Part shown: in pieces, positions 41,184-51,491 of the stretch
How the letters are laid out: each line of letters starts with the position of its first letter
How positions within the stretch are numbered: the stretch's first letter is position 1
NCBI GenBank assembly: GCA_021228405.1
Contig: JAJQRF010000005.1
Span: 297,565-361,564 of the forward strand
Source: Pyrinomonadaceae bacterium
GTDB taxonomy: Bacteria > Acidobacteriota > Blastocatellia > Pyrinomonadales > Pyrinomonadaceae
Direction: 5' to 3'
DNA length: 64,000 nt
Translations under genes and position numbers: made by a program
The notes under the pieces: model-generated
Seen by the model: only the letters and a program-made list of their open reading frames with translations
Database searches by the model: none
Told to the model about the DNA's origin: nothing

Positions 41184-43298
41184 TTACTCTTTCCCCGCAC
41201 CTTTTTCCTGTTGGATAATGGCTTTGCGCGAAAGTTTGATCTTGTTGCCTTCCTTGCCGATACATTTGACCATAATCTGCTGACCTTCCTTCAGTTCGTC
41301 ACGCACGTCGCGAACGCGGCGGTCGGAGATTTCGGAAATATGCAGTAAGCCTTCAAGTCCGGGAATGATTTCAACAAATGCGCCGAAATCGACGATTCTC
41401 ATCACCGTTCCGAGATAGGTTTCGCCAATTTCCGCTTCCGCCGTCAACGATTTGATGCGTGCGATCGCGGCTTGCGCGGCTTCACCGTCGGCAGTTGCGA
41501 TGAGAACCGTTCCGTCGTCGGAAATGTCGATCTTCGCGCCCGTTTCTTCGGTGATCGAACGAATCGTCGCGCCGCCTTTACCGATAACATCGCGAATCTT
41601 GTCGGGATTAATCATCAAGGTAATGATGCGCGGTGCATATTTTGAAATTTCGGGGCGCGGTTCAGCGATCGCTTCGTTCATAATGCCGAGAATGTGCATC
41701 CGACCTTTGCGCGCCTGTTCCAATGCTTCCTGCAAGATCATCGCGTTGATGCCGCCGATCTTGATGTCCATTTGAAGCGCGGTGATGCCGTCAGCCGTTC
41801 CCGTCACTTTGAAATCCATATCGCCGTAATGGTCTTCCGCGCCGGCAATATCGGAAAGAATCGCGTAACGATTTCCTTCCAAAACCAAACCCATCGCGAT
41901 TCCCGCGACCGGCTTTTTGATCGGCACGCCCGCGTCCATCAAAGAAAGACAGCCGCCGCAAACCGAAGCCATCGAGCTTGAACCGTTCGATTCGGTAATG
42001 TCGGAAACGATTCTTAATGTGTATGGAAATTCGCTTTCTTCGGGTAAAACCGCTTCCAGCGCACGACGCGCCAGATTTCCGTGTCCGATGTCGCGGCGCG
42101 AGGCTCCGCCGAAACGTCCCGCTTCTCCGACCGAATACGGCGGAAAATTATAATGCAGCATAAAGCGGCGTTTGATTTCGCCTTTTTCGAGATCGTCCAT
42201 AAACTGCTCGTCCATTTTCGTTCCCAAAGTCGTTGTCACGATCGCTTGCGTTTCGCCGCGTGTAAATAAAGACGAACCGTGAACGCGCGGAAGCCAGCCG
42301 ACTTCGCACGTGATCGGGCGGATTTCCGAGAACTTGCGTCCGTCGGGACGGCGGCGATTCGCCAGAATGTCTTCACGGAAAATCTTTTCCTTCAGATGCC
42401 CGTAAACTTTTGCCGCCATCGCACGTTTTTCGGGTTCTTCCGCCGGATAGCTTTCAACGACTTCCTTTTTCAGCGCGTCGATTGCCGCATAAGCCGAAAT
42501 CTTGTCCTTTCCACGTGAATCCAAAACTTCGCGCAAACGGTCGGTATAATTCTTTTCGACTTCTTCGAGAATCGTTTCATCGAGCGGCGCAGGTATGAAC
42601 TCACGTTTTTCGATATTGAGAGCCTTACCCAATTCCTTCTGCCACAGGCAAAGACGCTTGATTTCACGATGCGCGAGCATCATCGCTTCGACCATAATGT
42701 TTTCCGCGACTTCGTTTGCTTCCGATTCGACCATCACGATGGCTTCTTCGGTTCCGGCGACGACCAGATTCAAATCCGATTCGCGTCTTTCGTCATATGT
42801 CGGGTTGATAATGTATTTTCCGTCGATCAAACCGACGCGAATTCCCGCGATCGGAGTTTCAAACGGAATATCCGAAAGATACAAAGCGCACGATGCGCCC
42901 GTGATCGCTAAAACGTCGGGATCGTTTTCGTCTGCCGAAAGCACCGTTCCGACGATCTGCGTTTCAAACCTGTAACCGTCGGGAAACAGCGGACGCAACG
43001 GGCGGTCGATAATTCGGCAGGTCAAGGTTTCTTTTTCATTCGGTCGCGCTTCACGGCGGAAATAATTTCCCGGAATGCGTCCTGCCGCGTAAGTTGATTC
43101 CCGGTATTCAACGGTGAGCGGGAAAAAATCGAGTCCTTCCTTTGCAGAGGTTGCGCTCACGGCGGTGACTAAAACCATTGTTTCGCCATAACGGACGATA
43201 ACTGCGCCGTCGGCTTGTTTGGCAACTTTTCCGGTTTCGATAATTAATTCTTTATCGCCGACTTTGATCGATTCCTTTAAGTATTTTTTCTGTGTCAT
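41184..43298 (-). CDS. pnp: Polyribonucleotide nucleotidyltransferase
   Basis: 704 residues. Two RNase PH cores (VRYGETMVLVTAVSA; RGETQAIVTTTLGT and GDMDFKVTGTADGITALQMDIKIGGI) are joined by the helical linker and followed by a KH domain (INPDKIRDVIGKGGATIRSI) and an S1 domain (GETYLGTVMRIVDFGAFVEIIPG). It degrades mRNA 3'-5' by phosphorolysis in the cytoplasm, as part of the degradosome in many bacteria. It follows rpsO after a long spacer with an attenuator-like hairpin. Confidence 0.97.
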   Translation of the reverse strand: MTQKKYLKESIKVGDKELIIETGKVAKQADGAVIVRYGETMVLVTAVSATSAKEGLDFFPLTVEYRESTYAAGRIPGNYFRREARPNEKETLTCRIIDRPLRPLFPDGYRFETQIVGTVLSADENDPDVLAITGASCALYLSDIPFETPIAGIRVGLIDGKYIINPTYDERRESDLNLVVAGTEEAIVMVESEANEVAENIMVEAMMLAHREIKRLCLWQKELGKALNIEKREFIPAPLDETILEEVEKNYTDRLREVLDSRGKDKISAYAAIDALKKEVVESYPAEEPEKRAMAAKVYGHLKEKIFREDILANRRRPDGRKFSEIRPITCEVGWLPRVHGSSLFTRGETQAIVTTTLGTKMDEQFMDDLEKGEIKRRFMLHYNFPPYSVGEAGRFGGASRRDIGHGNLARRALEAVLPEESEFPYTLRIVSDITESNGSSSMASVCGGCLSLMDAGVPIKKPVAGIAMGLVLEGNRYAILSDIAGAEDHYGDMDFKVTGTADGITALQMDIKIGGINAMILQEALEQARKGRMHILGIMNEAIAEPRPEISKYAPRIITLMINPDKIRDVIGKGGATIRSITEETGAKIDISDDGTVLIATADGEAAQAAIARIKSLTAEAEIGETYLGTVMRIVDFGAFVEIIPGLEGLLHISEISDRRVRDVRDELKEGQQIMVKCIGKEGNKIKLSRKAIIQQEKGAGKE

Positions 43299-43315
43299 TT
43301 TATTCTCTTCCTTAC

Positions 43316-43357
43316 AAAAAAAGCGACAGGTGCTGTGCCGTGAAGCCCTGCCGCTTT
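43316..43357 (-). terminator. Attenuator-like hairpin in the rpsO-pnp spacer
   Basis: On the minus strand AAGCGGCAGG pairs with CCTGTCGCTT (one mismatch) and is followed by TTTTT, 18 nt before the pnp start. pnp leaders are often processed or autoregulated at such hairpins. Confidence 0.7.
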
Positions 43358-43479
43358 GCGTTAATTTAATTTTGCGACTGTTCTCTTTTGTCTTCTGGCA
43401 ATTACGCTGTCACGTTCAGCAACCAAAAGCAAATTCTTCGAGAGAACCTGTTGTAACAATGACTCGAAGAGGTCAAATC

Positions 43480-43566
43480 AGGTCTGGAAGTCAGCAAAGT
43501 CAGGAAAGTCTTGGAAGATTTTATTCTTTCTTCATAGACTTTCCGGACTTCGCAAACTTCCCGGAC
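43480..43566. repeat. Word-repeat hairpin between rpsO and pnp
   Basis: CTGGAAGTC/CAGGAAAGTC/TTGGAAG words face GACTTTCCGGACTT/CTTCCCGGACTT words. The same words recur at 62708-62798 between rplD and rplC. Confidence 0.85.
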
Positions 43567-43836
43567 TTATCTTCTTAATCCTAATTTTTTAATAATTTCG
43601 TGATATTCGTTAATGTCACGACGCTTGAGATAATCAAGCAATTTACGTCTGCGCGAGACCATTTTAAGCAGTCCGCGACGCGAATGATTATCTTTTTTAT
43701 GCACCTTGAAATGTTCGGTCAATTCATTGATGCGCTGTGTCAAAAGCGCGACCTGCACCTGTGACGACCCCGTATCCGATGTATGCGTTTTATAATCGCC
43801 TACAATTTGTTCTTTTAATTCTTTAGCTGTTGCCAT
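43567..43836 (-). CDS. rpsO: Ribosomal protein S15
   Basis: 89 residues. The family signature ([44 protein letters not shown]) is complete. It binds 16S rRNA in the small subunit. Transcribed with pnp, as in many bacteria. Confidence 0.97.
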   Translation of the reverse strand: MATAKELKEQIVGDYKTHTSDTGSSQVQVALLTQRINELTEHFKVHKKDNHSRRGLLKMVSRRRKLLDYLKRRDINEYHEIIKKLGLRR

Positions 43837-43921
43837 AATTTAATTTCGACTTAAAATAGCCTCTCCTTGCTCGCAGTAACTCCGTTTCTTTTTCAAACAG
43901 TAACCGCGAAAATTATCTGTT

Positions 43922-43951
43922 AATTTTTAATGTATATTCCGAAATTGTCAA
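43922..43951 (-). promoter_or_regulatory. Candidate rpsO promoter
   Basis: Minus-strand TTGACA (43951-43946) is followed 16 nt later by TAAAAA in A/T-rich sequence, about 90 nt before the rpsO start. The -10 is weak. Confidence 0.35.
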
Positions 43952-43963
43952 TCCGAAAATCTT

Positions 43964-45322
43964 TTACTTTTTATGATAATCGAATTCTTCCATAAACTTG
44001 GTTGAGAAATTCCCGGTTTCAAACCGCTCGTCGTTCATAATTTTCAGATGAAGCGGAATTGTCGTCTTGATTCCTTCAACCACCATCATTTCCAAAGCTC
44101 TTTTCATCCGCGCAATCGCCAATTCTCTCGTGCGCGCGTGAACGATGAGCTTTGCGATCATCGAATCGTAATAAGGCGGAACGGTGTATCCCGGATAGAC
44201 CGCCGTATCGACCCGCACGCCCGGACCGCCCGGAATGTTGAAAGCCGTGATCTTGCCCGGACTCGGAGTAAATTTTTCAGGGTCTTCGGCATTGATACGG
44301 CATTCGATCGAATGCCCGACGATTTGCAGGTCGTCCTGCGTATAACCGAGTTCCTCGCCCTGCGCGACGCGGATTTGATTTCGCACAATATCCGCCAGCG
44401 TGACCATTTCGGTAACAGGATGTTCGACCTGAATGCGCGTGTTCATTTCCATAAAATAGAATGAACCGTCTTCATCAAGCAGAAATTCAAACGTTCCCGC
44501 GCTCGAATAGCCGATTTCCTTACACGCATTAACGGCGACCGCGCCCATTTTTTCGCGCTGTTCCTGGGTTATGACCGGCGAAGGAGCTTCTTCGAGCAAC
44601 TTCTGATGCCGCCGCTGAATCGTGCATTCGCGTTCGCCGAGATGAATCGCATTTCCGTATTCATCGCACAAAACCTGAATTTCGATGTGACGCGGACGTT
44701 CGATGTATCTTTCAATATAGACCGAGTTATTTTTGAATGCCGCGAGCGATTCCGCCTGTGTGATTTCAAGTTGTCCGAGCAGTTCTTCTTCCTTACGGAC
44801 GATACGCATTCCGCGTCCGCCGCCGCCCGCCGCCGCTTTGATGATAACCGGAAAACCGATCTCTTTCGCTATTTTTTTTGCTTCTTCGATAGATTCGATC
44901 GGGTCAGGCGAACCCGGCAGGATCGGAACTCCGGCGGCTTTCATCGTGCGCCGCGCTTCGACCTTATCGCCCATCATTCCGATGACGTGCGGCTTCGGTC
45001 CGATAAATTTGATATTGCAGTCTTCGCAAATCTTGGCAAAGGTTTCCGATTCCGCCAGAAAGCCATAGCCGGGATGGATCGCGTCGACATTTGTGATTTC
45101 TGCCGCGCTGATGATCGCCGGAATGTTCAAATAACTTTGCGCCGACGGAGCCGAACCGATACATATAGCTTCATCGGCATAACGAACGTGGAGAGCCTCC
45201 TTGTCGGCAGTCGAGTGGACAGCGACGGTTTTGATCCCCATTTCCTTGCACGTCCAGATGATGCGGCAAGCGATCTCGCCCCTGTTGGCAATTAAAATTT
45301 TACGAATTTCGCGATGTTTCAT
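43964..45322 (-). CDS. accC: Acetyl-CoA carboxylase, biotin carboxylase subunit
   Basis: 452 residues. The biotin-carboxylase domain begins [20 protein letters not shown]. The ATP-grasp part has [14 protein letters not shown] and [29 protein letters not shown] with the metal and ATP ligands. Carboxylates biotin on AccB using bicarbonate and ATP, the first step of fatty acid synthesis. Separated from accB by an 85-nt spacer with a word-repeat hairpin. Confidence 0.97.
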   Translation of the reverse strand: MKHREIRKILIANRGEIACRIIWTCKEMGIKTVAVHSTADKEALHVRYADEAICIGSAPSAQSYLNIPAIISAAEITNVDAIHPGYGFLAESETFAKICEDCNIKFIGPKPHVIGMMGDKVEARRTMKAAGVPILPGSPDPIESIEEAKKIAKEIGFPVIIKAAAGGGGRGMRIVRKEEELLGQLEITQAESLAAFKNNSVYIERYIERPRHIEIQVLCDEYGNAIHLGERECTIQRRHQKLLEEAPSPVITQEQREKMGAVAVNACKEIGYSSAGTFEFLLDEDGSFYFMEMNTRIQVEHPVTEMVTLADIVRNQIRVAQGEELGYTQDDLQIVGHSIECRINAEDPEKFTPSPGKITAFNIPGGPGVRVDTAVYPGYTVPPYYDSMIAKLIVHARTRELAIARMKRALEMMVVEGIKTTIPLHLKIMNDERFETGNFSTKFMEEFDYHKK

Positions 45323-45331
45323 TTCAGAAAA

Positions 45332-45405
45332 TTAGCCACAAATCGCACAAACCTCACGAATTGAAAATCTGTCTTATTCGTGTAATTCGTGTAATTCGTG
45401 GCTTA
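45332..45405. repeat. Word-repeat hairpin between accB and accC
   Basis: TTAGCCACAAATCGCACAAACC faces ATTCGTGTAATTCGTGTAATTCGTGGCTTAA. It is a relative of the CCCACGAAATACACG inverted repeats, with a three-fold AATTCGTGT word in one arm. Confidence 0.9.
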
Positions 45406-45407
45406 AT

Positions 45408-45980
45408 CTATTTCCTAATTCCGAAAAGCGGCTGACCGAATTCGACGGGCTGACCGTTTTCAACGTAAATTTTGACAACTTCACCCGAAACTTCCGCCTG
45501 AATTTCGTTCATCAGTTTCATTGCCTCGACAATGCAAACCGTGGTTTCCGGCGAAACCCTACTGCCTTCCTTCACATACGACTCTTTATCAGGCGAAGGG
45601 GAACGGTAAAAAGTTCCGACTATGGGCGAAGTAATTTGATATAAATCTTCTGCCGGAGCGGAAGCCTGAGCAGATGCCGATTCGGTCTTTGCTTCGCTTG
45701 CAGGTTGAGCCGCCGGAGCAGATTGGACTGCCGCCATCGGCTGAACCGTCTGCATAATCGGAGCGGCGGTCATTTTACTCAACCGCACACGGATATTCTC
45801 GTTTTCAAACTCAAAATCCGTAAAGCCGTATTCGTTGACGAGTTCTGCAACTTCACGCAACTCTGCCAGATTTAACGACGGTTTGACCGCGTTTGTCTGT
45901 TTAGCCGAACTGCGGCTGGTTTTTGACTCTTCCGCTTTCAATTTACTTTTCGCTTTCGCCGATGCCGTATTTTCGCTCAT
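45408..45980 (-). CDS. accB: Biotin carboxyl carrier protein
   Basis: 190 residues. A Lys/Ser/Ala-rich N-terminus is followed by a helical segment ([31 protein letters not shown]) and an Ala/Pro/Gln linker. The C-terminal biotinyl domain has the EAMKLMNE lysine and [17 protein letters not shown]. Carries the carboxybiotin of acetyl-CoA carboxylase. It lies 15 nt after rplQ, so it may share the ribosomal transcript. Confidence 0.95.
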   Translation of the reverse strand: MSENTASAKAKSKLKAEESKTSRSSAKQTNAVKPSLNLAELREVAELVNEYGFTDFEFENENIRVRLSKMTAAPIMQTVQPMAAVQSAPAAQPASEAKTESASAQASAPAEDLYQITSPIVGTFYRSPSPDKESYVKEGSRVSPETTVCIVEAMKLMNEIQAEVSGEVVKIYVENGQPVEFGQPLFGIRK

Positions 45981-45995
45981 TAACCCTCTACTCCT

Positions 45996-46499
45996 TTATT
46001 TAACTTCGGCTTTTTCACGCGCACTGTCAACTAATTCGATGACTGCCATTTCCGCGTTATCGCCCTGACGACGACCGAGTTTAATAATACGAGTATAACC
46101 GCCATTGCGATCTTTGTAACGTGCTCCGAGTTCATCGAAAAGACGTTGCACGGCTTTGACCCCTGCGGTTCTTTCGACTTTGTCCTTCGGCTCGCCTTTT
46201 TTACCGCGAAAACGGCTCTGTTCCAGTTTGAAAGTGCTGTTTCCGGCGTGGAAAAATCTGGCTGCCTGACGGCGCAGGTGAACTTCCTGTGCCTTTGCTT
46301 CGTCGCCCGTCAAAGTCTGAGCTTTGCGCGCCAAAGTGATGACTTTTTCGACAAACGGGCGCAATTCTTTTGCCTTCGGAACCGTCGTAACGATATATTC
46401 TTTTTCCGCATTGATTAATGATGTCGCCAAGTTTCTCAACAGCGAAATGCGGTGCTCCGTTGTTCTTCCCAATTTACGATGTGCTTTTAAATGTCTCAT
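45996..46499 (-). CDS. rplQ: Ribosomal protein L17
   Basis: 167 residues, longer than the usual 115-130. The core ([23 protein letters not shown] to RRQAARFFH, then [25 protein letters not shown]) is intact. The extra length is a basic insert in the middle ([26 protein letters not shown]). End of the alpha operon. Confidence 0.95.
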   Translation of the reverse strand: MRHLKAHRKLGRTTEHRISLLRNLATSLINAEKEYIVTTVPKAKELRPFVEKVITLARKAQTLTGDEAKAQEVHLRRQAARFFHAGNSTFKLEQSRFRGKKGEPKDKVERTAGVKAVQRLFDELGARYKDRNGGYTRIIKLGRRQGDNAEMAVIELVDSAREKAEVK

Positions 46500-46506
46500 A
46501 TTGGTA

Positions 46507-46578
46507 AATTAAAAATGCAAAATTAAAAATTAAAAATTTAACTGGTAACTTTGCATTTTACATTTTTAATTTTTTAAT
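46507..46578. repeat. Word-repeat hairpin between rplQ and rpoA
   Basis: ATGCAAAATTAAAAATTAAAAATT faces GCATTTTACATTTTTAATTTTTTAATT, an A/T-only version of the word hairpins. Confidence 0.8.
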
Positions 46579-47595
46579 TTAATCGATGTCTCTTCCGCCC
46601 GATCCGGGAATCGGATTGCCGTTTTCGTCAAAGTCCATACCGAAATCCAAGCCCATACCGTGAAGCAGGTCTTTGATTTCCGTCAAGGATTTCTTACCGA
46701 AGTTTTTCGTGCCGAGCATATCGCGTTCGCTGCGGCGAATCAGATCGCGGATCGAACGAATGTCGGCGTTTTTCAAACAGTTGTATGAACGAACCGAAAG
46801 TTCCAATTCGTCAACCGATTTGTCGAGCAAATCGTTGCGCATCAGCGGCGGACGTGCAATATCTTCGTATTTGTATTCTTCTTCTTCCTCTTCAAAATTG
46901 ATGAAGATCGACATATGATCTTTGACGAGCTTTGCCGCCAGACCGATCGAATCTTCCGGCGCAACCGAACCGTCCGTCCAAACTTCGATCGTCAACTTAT
47001 CATATTCGGTATTTGAACCCATACGGGTTTTTTCGACGTTATAATTGACCTTTTTGATCGGCGTATGAACCGAATCGATCGGAATGTAGCCGACCGAAAG
47101 GTCTTCGTCGTTATTAAATTCGGCTGAAACGTAACCGCGTCCGCGTTTCAAGCGCATTTCGACGTTTATTTCGCCGCCTGCGCTGATCGTCGCGATATGA
47201 ACGCTGTCGTCGAGAATTTCAACATCGCCGTCAGCTTCAATGTCCGCGCTGGTGACTTCACCCGCACCGCTTTTGCTGATCGTCAGCGTTTTAGCACCGC
47301 TGCTGTGCAGTTTGAAAGGAATCTGTTTCAGATTCAAAATGACATCGGTAGCATCTTCGACAACGCCTTTGATCGAAGAAAACTCGTGCTCGACACCTTC
47401 GATCTTAACCGCCGTCACTGCCGCTCCTTCGATTGAAGATAAAAGTGCGCGTCTGATCGAATTTCCGATGGTCGTTCCGAACCCGCGTTCAAAGGGTTGG
47501 GCGTAGAATTTTCCGTATCGCTCGGTCAAAGTTTCCGTTTCGACATTCAAGCGACTCGGCATTTGGAAATCTGTCCAATTATTACTTTGTGTCAT
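46579..47595 (-). CDS. rpoA: RNA polymerase alpha subunit
   Basis: 338 residues. N-terminal assembly domain ([39 protein letters not shown]) and C-terminal domain ([43 protein letters not shown]). Dimerises to nucleate RNA polymerase. Between rpsD and rplQ as usual. Confidence 0.98.
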   Translation of the reverse strand: MTQSNNWTDFQMPSRLNVETETLTERYGKFYAQPFERGFGTTIGNSIRRALLSSIEGAAVTAVKIEGVEHEFSSIKGVVEDATDVILNLKQIPFKLHSSGAKTLTISKSGAGEVTSADIEADGDVEILDDSVHIATISAGGEINVEMRLKRGRGYVSAEFNNDEDLSVGYIPIDSVHTPIKKVNYNVEKTRMGSNTEYDKLTIEVWTDGSVAPEDSIGLAAKLVKDHMSIFINFEEEEEEYKYEDIARPPLMRNDLLDKSVDELELSVRSYNCLKNADIRSIRDLIRRSERDMLGTKNFGKKSLTEIKDLLHGMGLDFGMDFDENGNPIPGSGGRDID

Positions 47596-47604
47596 AATTT
47601 TATT

Positions 47605-47696
47605 TTAAAAAGGTTCTAAGTTCCAGATTTTAAGTTCGAGCCTGATAAAGTTGAAAACCAACTTTTCAAGCCGAAAATAAAATCTGGAACTTTAAT
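47605..47696. repeat. Word-repeat hairpin between rpoA and rpsD
   Basis: AAAAGGTTCTAAGTTCCAGATTTTAAGTTCG faces AAAATCTGGAACTTTAAT, with inner AAAGTTGAAAACCAACTTTTC. The repeated word is AAGTTCCAG/AAGTTCG. Confidence 0.85.
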
Positions 47697-47698
47697 AA

Positions 47699-48334
47699 TT
47701 ACTTGCTGTAAAGTTCGACGATTAACTGTTCGTTAATGGTTGCGTCAATATCTTCACGCTTCGGCAGAGCCGAAATTGTTATGCTCAAATCTTTATCGGT
47801 TGTCGAAATCCAATTCGGACGACCGCGTCCGACGGCTGTCTGCCACGCGCCTTCGACGTGCGTATTAGCTTGTGATTTGTCTTTTACGGTCACGACATCG
47901 CCTTGCTTAACCTGAAACGAAGGAATATTTACCTTCTTTCCATTTACAAAGATATGTCCGTGATTGACAAGCTGGCGAGCCTGACGGCGGGAAGTCGAAA
48001 AACCTGAACGATAAACTACGTTATCCAGACGGCGTTCGAGCATAAATAAAAGGTTTTCACCGGTTACGCCCTTTTGTCTTAAAGCTTTCTCGAAATAATT
48101 GCGGAATTGCTTTTCCAAAATAAAGTAAATGCGTTTTACTTTTTGCTTTTCTCTTAACTGTTGACCGTATCCCGCCAACACTTTGCGGCGGGCGGTTGCT
48201 CCGTGCATTCCCGGCGGTTGTGTTCCGCGTTTTTCGATCGCACACGACGGTTTGTAGCAACGGTCGCCTTTCAAAAATAATTTTCCACCTTCGCGGCGGC
48301 ACAAACGGCACACCGCATCTCTATATCTAGCCAT
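47699..48334 (-). CDS. rpsD: Ribosomal protein S4
   Basis: 211 residues from the ATG at 48332-48334 ([20 protein letters not shown]). Cysteines in CRLC and [15 protein letters not shown] make this a zinc-binding S4. S4 RNA-binding domain ([35 protein letters not shown]). Nucleates 30S assembly and can autoregulate its operon. Confidence 0.97.
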   Translation of the reverse strand: MARYRDAVCRLCRREGGKLFLKGDRCYKPSCAIEKRGTQPPGMHGATARRKVLAGYGQQLREKQKVKRIYFILEKQFRNYFEKALRQKGVTGENLLFMLERRLDNVVYRSGFSTSRRQARQLVNHGHIFVNGKKVNIPSFQVKQGDVVTVKDKSQANTHVEGAWQTAVGRGRPNWISTTDKDLSITISALPKREDIDATINEQLIVELYSK

Positions 48335-48359
48335 AATGTTTTTTGCTTCCGCAAAAAAT

Positions 48360-48545
48360 GATTTCAAATTTCAAACTTCAAATTTCTTTAATCGAAAAAT
48401 AAGAAAATTAAAATTACTGCATCATTTTTTCGGAGAAGTTTACGGGAAATTATTTCATTTTCCCTTCTTCCTTTCGATAAATTAATTAAATTTTCAAAAC
48501 CGAGAGATTTGTAAATCCGAAATCCGGATTACCAAATCCCAAATA
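48360..48545. repeat. Word repeats in the rpsD-rpsK spacer
   Basis: The 214-nt spacer contains TTTCAAATTTCAAACTTCAAATTTC (48362-48386) with no clear partner. It also has a hairpin GAGATTTGTAAATCCGAAATCCGGATT / ACCAAATCCCAAAT (about 48505-48545) made of GATTT/AAATCC words. It also contains GGGAAATTATTTCATTTTCCC (48448-48468). Confidence 0.7.
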
Positions 48546-48548
48546 TTC

Positions 48549-48950
48549 TCAGACGCGTCTGCGCTTCGGCGGACGGCATCCGTTATGCGGAATCGGTGTG
48601 GTGTCGCGGATCGACGTGACGCGGATTCCGGCTTGACTGATCGCACGAATCGCCGATTCACGACCGCCGCCCGGACCTTTGACACGAACTTCCACTTCAC
48701 GCATTCCGACTTCAACCGCTTTACGAGCCGCTTCCGAAGCCGCTTGTTGTGCGGCAAACGGCGTTCCCTTTCGCGAACCTCTGAATCCGCGCGCACCCGA
48801 CGACGATTGCGCAACAAGATTGCCGTTCGCATCGGTGATCGAGATCAGAGTATTATTGAACGAAGCCGCAATATGCACGATTCCGATCGGAATATTCTTT
48901 CTTTCTTTTTTCTTAAAGGTTTTTTTACCTTTCGCTGGTGCTTTTGCCAT
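48549..48950 (-). CDS. rpsK: Ribosomal protein S11
   Basis: 133 residues. [63 protein letters not shown] and [18 protein letters not shown] are the conserved segments. Basic N-terminus. Normal length. Confidence 0.97.
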   Translation of the reverse strand: MAKAPAKGKKTFKKKERKNIPIGIVHIAASFNNTLISITDANGNLVAQSSSGARGFRGSRKGTPFAAQQAASEAARKAVEVGMREVEVRVKGPGGGRESAIRAISQAGIRVTSIRDTTPIPHNGCRPPKRRRV

Positions 48951-48956
48951 AAATTT

Positions 48957-49022
48957 AGTAGTGAGTAGTGAGTAGCGAGTAGCGAGTAGCGATAATCTAC
49001 TAACTACTATCTACCGACTACT
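48957..49022. repeat. Word-repeat hairpin between rpsK and rpsM
   Basis: AGTAGTGAGTAGTGAGTAGCGAGTAGCGAGTAGCG (five to six copies of AGTAGYG) faces CTACTAACTACTATCTACCGACTACTT. The same word recurs at 63487-63516. Confidence 0.92.
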
Positions 49023-49028
49023 TGATTG

Positions 49029-49412
49029 CTATTTCTTACCTGGTGCTTTCTTCTTCGCAACGGCAGCTTTACGCGGACCTTTGCGGGTTCTGGCATTCGT
49101 GCTGGTGCGCTGTCCGCGAACCGGCAAACTGCGACGATGACGAATTCCGCGATAACAACCGATGTCCATCAAACGTTTGATGTCCATCTGCACGCGCTTT
49201 CTCAAATCACCTTCAACATCACCCTGCTGATCGATGATCGTACGAATCTTTCCTAATTCGTCTTCACTCAAATCTTTGATCTTGGTGTGAATGCTGATGT
49301 CGGCTTCGTTTAAAATCGCCGTTGCGCGAGATTTTCCGATGCCGTAAATGTAAGTTAAACCAATCTGCGCCCTTTTATTCGGCGGTAAATCAACTCCTGA
49401 TACGCGAGCCAT
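49029..49412 (-). CDS. rpsM: Ribosomal protein S13
   Basis: 127 residues. [28 protein letters not shown] at the N-terminus and the C-terminal [30 protein letters not shown] are conserved. A lysine-rich tail (KKKAPGKK) ends the protein. Contacts tRNA and forms bridges with 50S. Confidence 0.97.
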   Translation of the reverse strand: MARVSGVDLPPNKRAQIGLTYIYGIGKSRATAILNEADISIHTKIKDLSEDELGKIRTIIDQQGDVEGDLRKRVQMDIKRLMDIGCYRGIRHRRSLPVRGQRTSTNARTRKGPRKAAVAKKKAPGKK

Positions 49413-49432
49413 AAATTCTCCTAAAAATAAAC

Positions 49433-49546
49433 TTATCCCTGGCGTTGTTTATGCTTCGGATTTTCACAAATCACGCGCACAATGCCTTTACGATGAATAA
49501 TTTTGCATTTGTCGCAAATCTTCTTAACTGAAGGACGAACTTTCAT
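49433..49546 (-). CDS. rpmJ: Ribosomal protein L36
   Basis: 37 residues from the ATG at 49544-49546: [20 protein letters not shown], then [17 protein letters not shown]. Contains the C-x2-C and C...H zinc ligands (C11, C14, C27, H32). Placed between infA and rpsM as in most bacteria. Confidence 0.97.
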   Translation of the reverse strand: MKVRPSVKKICDKCKIIHRKGIVRVICENPKHKQRQG

Positions 49547-49565
49547 TTTTGTTTCCCTCTACTTC

Positions 49566-49787
49566 CTATTTATAACGATACGTGATTCGCCCACGAGTCA
49601 GATCGTAAGGCGATAATTCGACCAAAACGCGGTCGCCCGGCAAGATACGGATGAAATTTTTCCGCATTTTACCTGAAATATGCGCCAGAACCTGATGCTG
49701 TCCGTCTTCCAGTTCGACTTTGAACATCGCGTTCGGCAAAGTTTCAAGCACGGTCGCCGTCACTTCTATCGCTTCTTCTTTTGACAT
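49566..49787 (-). CDS. infA: Translation initiation factor IF-1
   Basis: 73 residues from the ATG at 49785-49787, an OB-fold protein ([58 protein letters not shown]). Binds the A site of 30S during initiation. Normal length. Confidence 0.97.
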   Translation of the reverse strand: MSKEEAIEVTATVLETLPNAMFKVELEDGQHQVLAHISGKMRKNFIRILPGDRVLVELSPYDLTRGRITYRYK

Positions 49788-49860
49788 AGATAATAAAACC
49801 AACTTTTCGGTTTAGTTGGACAAACCGTAAATGTTAGCCTTTTTCAAAACTTTTTTCAAG

Positions 49861-50658
49861 TTAAGCCGATACGGTTTCGGTCTTTCCCTTTTTTAATTCC
49901 TTTTTCTGCTCCTTCGTCAGAGTCAAAATCTCGGGACCGTCGGCTGTTACGGCAATCGAATGTTCAGCGTGTGCGCTCGGTTTCCCGTCCAATGTAATCA
50001 CCGTCCATTTGTCCGCCAGCGTCTTTGTTTCGTGAGTTCCGAGATTTATCATCGGCTCGATCGCGAAACAATAACCGGCGCGGATTCTTTCTTTTGTTCC
50101 CGCCCTGCCGTAATTGGCGATCTGCGGTGCTTCGTGCATCTTTCGCCCGATGCCGTGTCCCGTATAATCGCGAACAATGCCGTAGCCGTATTTTTCGGCG
50201 TGTTGCTGAACCGCCCAGCCGATGTCGCCGACTCTCTTGTTCGGATAACATTGCTGAATACCGAGTTCCAGACACTCTTCCGTGACACGGATCAATTGTT
50301 TTAATTCGTCCGTAATTTCACCGACCGGAGCCGTGAACGCGGTATCGCCGACGAAACCGTTATAAGTCGCCGCCATATCGAGCGAAACAATATCGCCTTC
50401 TTTGAGCGGAACGTCGTTTGAAAAACCGTGAACGATCGCTTCGTTAACCGATGCACAGATCGCAAAGGGAAAACCGTGATAACCGATGAAGGTCGGAATC
50501 GCGCCCGCATCGCGAATCATTTTTTCGGCGGCGCGGTTTAATTCCATCGTCGTAATTCCCGGCTCGACCATTTTTCGCAAAGTTTCACGGACTTCTGCAA
50601 TCAGTTCGCCGACATCACGCATTCTATCTAAATCTTTCGCTGACTTTGCAATAATCAT
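49861..50658 (-). CDS. map: Methionine aminopeptidase type I
   Basis: Removes N-terminal methionine from nascent proteins. The pita-bread fold has five metal ligands in LDMAATYNGFVGDTAF (two Asp), GHGIGRKMHE (His), FAIEPM (Glu) and SAHAEHSIAV (Glu). I choose the ATG at 50656-50658 (MIIAKSAKDLDRMRDVGELI), which matches the family's start. An in-frame ATG at 50724 would add 22 residues (MANFSGIGEFFTKLG...) not typical of the family. Between adk and infA, as usual for the spc operon. Confidence 0.95.
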   Translation of the reverse strand: MIIAKSAKDLDRMRDVGELIAEVRETLRKMVEPGITTMELNRAAEKMIRDAGAIPTFIGYHGFPFAICASVNEAIVHGFSNDVPLKEGDIVSLDMAATYNGFVGDTAFTAPVGEITDELKQLIRVTEECLELGIQQCYPNKRVGDIGWAVQQHAEKYGYGIVRDYTGHGIGRKMHEAPQIANYGRAGTKERIRAGYCFAIEPMINLGTHETKTLADKWTVITLDGKPSAHAEHSIAVTADGPEILTLTKEQKKELKKGKTETVSA

Positions 50659-50772
50659 TTTCTTACCTACCAATGCGTAACCGAGTTTTGTAAAAAATTC
50701 GCCGATGCCCGAAAAATTTGCCATTGGTTACTCGTTTTCCGTTTTTGCCAAAGCAGACAACGCACGACAAAT

Positions 50773-51417
50773 CTATATCATTTTTTCCAGTTCCTGATAA
50801 ATTTCCTCAACTTCTCTGCTGCCGTCGATCTTTTTCAATCTTCCCGACTTTTCGTAATAATCGAGCAAAGGACTTGTCAATTCATCATAGGTCGCCAATC
50901 TGGTCGCGACACTTTCTTCGTTGTCATCCGCACGATGCGTTAATTGCGTTTCGGGATGAAAATCGCAGACGTTATCGCTTTTCGGCGGTTTTGAATAAAT
51001 ATTATAAATCTCGCCGCAAACCGAACAGGAACGTCTGCCCGTCAAACGCTTCATCAACTCGTCGCGCGCAATGTCGACTTCGATAGCGTGGATTTCCTTG
51101 CCCTGTTCTTGAGCCAAAGATTCAAGCTGTTCGGCTTGCACGGCGGTGCGCGGATAACCGTCTAAAATAAATGTTCCCGCACAATCGTCGCGTGACGTTC
51201 GTTCCCTGACGATCTGATAAGTCAATTCGTCGGAGATCAATTTTCCCGAAGCCATCGTCGCCTGAACTTCTCTGGCAAGCGGCGTGTCCGAATTTTTCAT
51301 CTCGCGGAACATATCGCCGGTCGAAATCTGCGGAATTCCTTTGCGCTCCTGCAAAAGTCTGGCTTGAGTTCCTTTTCCTGCGCCCGGTGCGCCTATCAGA
51401 ACAATTATCTTACTCAT
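50773..51417 (-). CDS. adk: Adenylate kinase
   Basis: 214 residues from the ATG at 51415-51417. P-loop GAPGAGKGTQARLL, the AMP-binding STGDMFRE, DGYPRT, and a zinc-type LID with CSVCGEIYNIYSKPPKSDNVCDFH. Converts AMP and ATP to two ADP. Confidence 0.97.
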   Translation of the reverse strand: MSKIIVLIGAPGAGKGTQARLLQERKGIPQISTGDMFREMKNSDTPLAREVQATMASGKLISDELTYQIVRERTSRDDCAGTFILDGYPRTAVQAEQLESLAQEQGKEIHAIEVDIARDELMKRLTGRRSCSVCGEIYNIYSKPPKSDNVCDFHPETQLTHRADDNEESVATRLATYDELTSPLLDYYEKSGRLKKIDGSREVEEIYQELEKMI

Positions 51418-51424
51418 AAAAGTC

Positions 51425-51489
51425 AATTACGAATTACGAATTAACAATTACGTCATAATTCGTAATTCGTAATTTGTAATTCGTAACTT
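51425..51489. repeat. Word-repeat hairpin between secY and adk
   Basis: AATTACGAATTACGAATTAACAATTACG faces ATAATTCGTAATTCGTAATTTGTAATTCGTAA. The word is ATTACGA, three and four copies per arm. Confidence 0.93.
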
Positions 51490-51491
51490 TA

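Noticed and set aside
43460..43515. SRP RNA-like motif (GGTCAAATCAGGTCTGGAAGTCAGCA)
   Set aside because: It resembles the SRP core GGTCAGGNCCGGAAGGAAGCAGCC only partly. The GGAAGTC parts belong to the word hairpin at 43480-43566.
48360..48545. Possible small gene in the rpsD-rpsK spacer
   Set aside because: No open frame with a start and ribosome-binding site. The spacer is made of word repeats.
50658..50724. Longer start for map (22 extra residues)
   Set aside because: The extra residues are not typical of the family, and the internal ATG gives the usual MIIAKS-type start. Not excluded.
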